Both the position numbers and the translations under genes were made by a program. The notes beneath the pieces are model-generated. The model worked only from the letters and a program-made list of their open reading frames with translations, did no database searches and had not been told where the DNA came from. This document shows positions 59,691 to 64,000 of a DNA stretch of 64,000 nt, piece after piece (positions within the stretch are counted from its first letter, which is position 1; each line of letters begins with the position of its first letter). Origin of the DNA: Flabesymbios commensalis (lineage: Eukaryota; Annelida; Polychaeta; Terebellida; Flabelligeridae); the NCBI GenBank assembly GCA_964017125.1, contig OZ024902.1, positions 55,347,245 to 55,411,244 of the forward strand, written 5' to 3'.

Positions 59691-59842
59691 TTAAATGTAG
59701 GCCTAACGAATAGGCCTACTTGATGATATTGTAACAAAGTCTTTAGTATTGTAACACAAAACTTGATGATATTGTAACAAAATCTTTAGTATTGTAACAC
59801 AAAATTTATGATAGTTTTTAGAATCACCAATACTTCATGGTA

Positions 59843-59900
59843 AATGAATGTTGGTTTAACGTTGGTCCAGCGTCGTAGACGGTGGACCAACGTGAAACCT
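59843..59900. repeat. P-family fragment
   Basis: TTGGTTTAACGTTGGTCCAG with CGTAGACGGTGGACCAACG. Confidence 0.6.
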
Positions 59901-61430
59901 ATAATAGTGACCTATATTGTGTCTGGTGCATCGAGACACGAGATATTCAATGAGAGCCGCCGGCGCTGAAATGAGGGGAAATAAAATACATAGGGTCAGT
60001 TTACTAAAGTTAAAAGCCGGTATCTTTGGAACAGGCGCGGTGTCTGAACATTTAAGCTTGATTAAAATATATATATAGGCCTATGTTCGTAGGCCTACCA
60101 TTCAATGCGATTTATCTGTAATGCCGTGCAAAGCGAAAATGGAGTTACGGCTTACTTTTGCAACGTAGCCGTAAATTATATTTCTTAATCTAAAGCGCCA
60201 GCCGTGCCAGTCGCGGAAAGTAAAAAAAACAGCCAAATATTTGTGCCATCTCACACACGTGTGCTATTATATTTCCGGTAGTTAAATCGACCCCCTTGGA
60301 GCCAATTAGCTGAACTCTTTACAAACCGACCATCACCCACCTCACACATTCCACTGTGACTTTTTGTGTGGCAAGATAAATTCCGCGCACAATCCACACC
60401 CCCACGAAACGTATTTGTAATAATAGGCATACTGGTAACAAAATAATAAACTCAGCCCATGGTGGTTTAAGTGGACAGACGTCGCAGACATTATTAAATC
60501 AACATGGTTTATGGGGTCAGGCCTAACCTGCGACCTCCACTAGGCTATTAGCAGCTTATGTTGTATAGGCCTACTTTTAGTGATCAACTTTGAGCCAACT
60601 TATAGTTCTGTACCTTGATAATATTAGAAATATTTTTCCTTTTTTATAATCACCTGTAGCATGATCAAATATAGGCCTACTCAACCACACGTGTGAGGAA
60701 GCGTTATAATTTCATCATTCGAGCAGTTGAGGGAGTCACGCGCCTTCACCAGGTGACGTACTATACTGGAGGAAGTGTCAGGCGGTTTTAAAATTATGAG
60801 TTCCAGCACCTTCACCAGGTGACGCTGTCAATCACCATAACCGTCCGCGTCCTAACATTTCAGAACAAAGACTCAGTTTACTTTATAAGTTCATTGTTAT
60901 AGTTCGTTATATTTTTAGAAAGAGAGATGGAGAGGCTACTCAAGGAAGGCCTATATGACTTGTTTATTTAATAAAACGCTAAATCTTTTCATATTTTCCT
61001 TATAGCTTGGTCCGACAAATTTACTTGACCAAGTGCTGTAATGATTTTACGACTACATGTAAGTGCCCGCAGTATAATATTATATAGGCTTATATATTGT
61101 CAATTTCTGTAGGCCTGGGTATACTAACAGGACCTACTTTGACATTTTCTTCGATATCATTCATGTATGTTGACTGACTTCATAGAAACGCATATGGACG
61201 ACCATTGATACTCAATTAATATAACCTATGTTATATTATCCGACGTAGCTCACCCGGTACGTAATGGGTTAACGGCGCCTGATGCAGCGTGTGGAACAGC
61301 TGGCGTACCATAAACTATAAACTGGAGAAGCGCATCCTGCCTGCCCAATCCAGACATGTAGAGATTGATTGACCAGGCTCTCGGCAAGCAGGAGACGTTG
61401 ACACGATCCTGGTCTAAGCCTAATCATGGT
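59901..61430. other. Intergenic stretch with a duplicated E-box phrase
   Basis: No gene recognised. CACCTTCACCAGGTGACG-type text occurs twice (60741-60759 and 60806-60824) in a locally less AT-rich stretch, which could be regulatory. Confidence 0.4.
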
Positions 61431-61434
61431 TTAA

Positions 61435-61672
61435 CCCTTTAACCGCCGGTGCCGCATACATTCGGGTTTTCATTTTTTATCAGCACATTTAGTACCACCT
61501 TTTAAACATGTTGAAGATAAAATGTGACATCAATCAGCAATATTTGAAAACAGTTGACCTCCATTTTGTCAAATCTGAATTATTTTCACTCACTTGAAGT
61601 TGTGGGTCGCGTCAGCGAGACACAACTTCAAGTGGGTGAAAATTCAGATTAAATAATTTGGCGGTTAGAGGG
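61435..61672. mobile_element. M4 MITE, complete with central hairpin
   Basis: TTAA at 61431-61434 and 61673-61676. Start CCCTTTAACCGCCGGTGCC, end GGCGGTTAGAGGG, central hairpin ACTTGAAGTTGTGGGTCGCG paired with GCGAGACACAACTTCAAGT. Confidence 0.85.
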
Positions 61673-61739
61673 TTAATCATGGCAAGGAATATTCCTTGAT
61701 CATAGGTTAACCATAGGTGAACCATATGTGGTTAACACA

Positions 61740-61810
61740 TGGTTTAACCCGCAGCGTCGCAGACGGTGGCTCAACATTAAACCGATATCGGATCAACGTC
61801 TCTTGTTTGT
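61740..61810. repeat. P-family fragment
   Basis: GCAGCGTCGCAGACGGTGG, TCAACATTAAACCGATATCGG, ACGTCTCTTGTTTGTTG. Confidence 0.55.
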
Positions 61811-61885
61811 TGCGATAAAGTTAGCATGTAATGCTGGCAATGTCGGAGTGGTTATGTCTTCACAGCTGTCTTTGAAGCTATGCGG

Positions 61886-61965
61886 TGCCCACTGGGCACA
61901 CGACGTTGTAGCGACGTTGAAACAGCGTCGCAACAACGTCGTGTCACTGTGTGTCAAGTGGGAGG
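61886..61965. repeat. Short P-like palindrome (CCCACTG type)
   Basis: GCCCACTGGGCACACGACG to CGTCGTGTCACTG, centre GCGACGTTGAAACAGCGTCG. Same subtype as 6636-6702. Confidence 0.65.
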
Positions 61966-61966
61966 G

Positions 61967-62060
61967 CGGGGGCCCTAGGGTAGTGGTTAGCACCGCTGCC
62001 TTCCACGCTTGAGTTCGGGGCTCGTTTCCCGTTCTCGGCGGTTTGTAAGAAACAAAAATG
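61967..62060 (+). mobile_element. Third type of tRNA-derived SINE head
   Basis: GGGTAGTGGTTAGCACCGC (box A-like) and GAGTTCGGGGCTCG...TTTCCC (box B-like, imperfect). Confidence 0.5.
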
Positions 62061-62097
62061 TTTCTTCCCCATCAGCTCATAAAATTCGGTATTGTCG

Positions 62098-62160
62098 GGA
62101 GCCTCTGTCACTAAGAGATAGTGTGCTCAGCTTCAGACGTACGGACTGACACATTGAAAA
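62098..62160 (+). mobile_element. SINE fragment, same family as 57027
   Basis: GGGAGCCTCTGTCACTAAGA, GATAGTGTGCTCAGCTTCAG: the first 60 bp or so of the SINE, cut off next to the 3' end of the LINE. Confidence 0.6.
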
Positions 62161-62162
62161 CG

Positions 62163-64000
62163 TATGAATGAAATGAAATGAAAACCTTTTATAGCGCCTA
62201 ACTCATCGGAGGGCCGAGCTCAGAGGCGCAATCCATCCTTATTAAATTCCAAAGAAGAGTCCAGGGAAATAAGCATGGTCGTTATCATGGAGACGCAGAG
62301 GAGCTAGGGCGGAAAAGCTAGATCAAAGAAATGCGTTTTAAGCAGTTTTCTTAAAGAGGAAATATGTTTAGCTACACGAAGGTGTGCAGGCAGTAAATTC
62401 CTGAGAGTAGGACCAGAAACAGAAAAGGCACGAGCACCGAACTTACTCTGATACGTGGTACTTTGAGCTTATTTGTGTTGTTTGATCGCAGAAAGTCTGC
62501 AGAAAAAAGAAGGCTAGATAAATAAGATGACTGACCATCATTGGGACAACGAAATACAAAAGACATATTTTGAATTGTATTCTAAACTTGATCGGAAGCC
62601 AATGTAATGATTTTAATAGAGGAATAGAGCGACTGCAACGAGGAGCCTTTGTCACAACCCTTGCTAAACAGTTCTGAACACGCTGTAATTTCTGTAGATC
62701 TTTAACTGGAATTTCGTGTAATAAGGAGTTACAGTAGTCCAGTTGCTTGTCACCAGAGCTAATGCAATTTGTATTGCTAAAGCTAGAGGTAGACTTTTTC
62801 TGATGCATTTAAGATCTCTAATGTGATAAAAACAGGAACTGGACACCTGTGAAATGTGCTGACGAAAATTCAAACCACTGTCAAAAAAGACACCCAAATT
62901 CCTTGCGGAACCTGCTGGATTCATCTCATTGTCCAGAACCGCAAGAGGTTAATAATAAATAATAATAAAGGCTAATAAACTTCTCCCTCTGCGATTTCGA
63001 GCCAATGAGAAGAAACTCAGTCTTGTTAGGATTGAGTTTTAGTTTGGATTGAGCCATCCAAGCAGATACTCCGGTAATACAGCTCTGAAGCATTTTTAAT
63101 GACTCAGTAGCTGTGTCACTTGTTATAAGTGATGCCTCAATCCATAACTTGAAATGATGATGCTTAGAGGAGCGGTGTACAAACTAAAAAGCAGAGGGCC
63201 AAAAACTGCAGCTCTCCATGCTCAAGCAAACTAGAGTCAGAGAAAGATTTGTCAATTTTAATTTTTTGATGCCTGCCACAAAGGTAGGATTTAAACCAAG
63301 CTAAAGCCATCCCAGAGACACCATACCACTCAGCTAGTCTATTTGTTAGAGTGTTGTGGTCGATAGTATCGAACGCCGCAGACAAATCAAGTAAAGTCAA
63401 AGCTGTGACATGGCCTTTGTAAAGAGAAACTGAGATGTCATTGTAAACGCTTAACAGGGCTGTCTCAGTGGAACGGAATTTTCGGTAAGCAGACTGCATA
63501 AGATTGTTCAATTTGTTGGAGTTCATGGGAGCTTGTAAACGGTTGGAAACAACTTTTTCAATAATTTTAGAAATGAAACTTAGACTTGAGACTGGTCTAT
63601 AATTTTTGAGGTTATTAACAGGAAGGTTTGATTTCTTTAGTACAGGTGTGACATGAGCCTCTTTGAATGATAGCGGGAATTTTCCAGATTCCAGAGATAA
63701 ATTAATTATAGTTGTTATGGGTTGATTAAAATATCCAACAAGGCTTTAAGGATGTTCGTTGGAATCGGATCAAGGTCACATGATTTTGATGCAGACTTCA
63801 TAATGATCTTCCTGACCTCGTCGTCTGATGCTGGTTCTAAATTGAAAAGTTTCTTATTTCAGGCTTCTGAACAGATGGTACATCATTCACCTGATTTGAA
63901 AAATTGGCCCGGATCGTTCTGATTTTGTCACAAAAATATTTTGCGAAATGCTCACATAGGGACTACATTATTTGATTCCGGCAGTGCTGCAGCTGGCGTT
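62163..64000 (-). mobile_element. L2/CR1-like non-LTR retrotransposon (LINE), dead 3' part
   Basis: Runs off the window on its 5' side. Reading the - strand: RT start DLDPIPT and [39 protein letters not shown], then [14 protein letters not shown] and [15 protein letters not shown] (63526-63350), [22 protein letters not shown]-type downstream text, LDYCNSLL and LQKLQRVQNCLARVV (about 62740-62650), SLHWLPIKFRI, and GARAFSVSGPTLRNLLP (about 62440-62390). These are hallmarks of CR1/L2 ORF2. The YADD catalytic box expected near 63130 is missing: HHF is followed directly by downstream sequence, and the frame breaks several times. The 3' end has GGCGCTATAAAAGG and a short CATTT repeat tail at 62165-62180. 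Confidence 0.85.

Overview
The window is animal genomic DNA, AT-rich and dense with repeats, with one convincing host gene: a complete, intron-containing Myc proto-oncogene on the + strand. The Myc boxes, the long repeat-filled introns, the abundant octamer TAGGCCTA and the many palindromic MITEs suggest a marine invertebrate, probably a deuterostome such as an echinoderm or hemichordate. That placement is inference; no species can be named from the sequence alone.

Layout. 0-7.9 kb: an old DNA transposon (E1, about 747-5211) with a decayed D-D-E transposase-like gene on the - strand, followed by nested TTAA-flanked MITEs. 7.9-17.2 kb: more MITEs, a TIR element (E6) with a MITE inside it, clusters of CCCAGCA palindromes, and no gene. 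17.88-32.4 kb: Myc. A CCAAT/E2F/TATA-like promoter lies near 17.88-17.93 kb, a predicted 5' exon ends at 18314, intron 1 is 9.7 kb, coding exon 2 ends at 28577, intron 2 is 2.7 kb, and coding exon 3 ends at 31913. Intron 1 holds TIR elements E2 and E3, with E7 nested in E3. Intron 2 holds dispersed repeats. 33-40 kb: MITEs, CCCAGCA palindromes and TIR element E4. 40.5-52.7 kb: a recent tandem duplication of about 6 kb. Each copy carries a TIR element filled by a roughly 39-bp satellite built on the near-palindrome CATCCCAGGGATG, then E6, then the 5' part of E5. 51.7-56.9 kb: the complete E5. 57-64 kb: tRNA-derived SINEs, a perfect 106-bp palindrome, MITEs and the 3' part of a dead L2/CR1-like LINE on the - strand.

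Repeat names used here. P: about 110-bp palindromes ending CCCAGC...GCTGGG. M1: TTAA MITE starting AGGGACTGG. M2: CCCTTACAGCGCGGGG hairpin. M3: CCCTTGTCCTGC. M4: CCCTTTAACCGCC. M5: CCCTTTCA with a CATCCACTACAAGCC hairpin. M6: CCCTTTCACCG. M7: a MITE with an AAGTTGTGGGTCGCG hairpin. E1-E7: TIR elements, each with its own short motif repeated many times inside.

The most interesting pattern is the E elements. Each has terminal inverted repeats and a private 10-18 bp motif iterated inside. E3, E4 and E5 have 4-bp target-site duplications, and E3 and E5 share the terminus GGGCAATTYC. E1 and E3 keep remnants of what appears to be one D-D-E transposase-like family. The second is a satellite array carried inside a TIR transposon with a perfect 9-bp target-site duplication. 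All coordinates and motif matches come from reading by eye; no alignment or database search was run.
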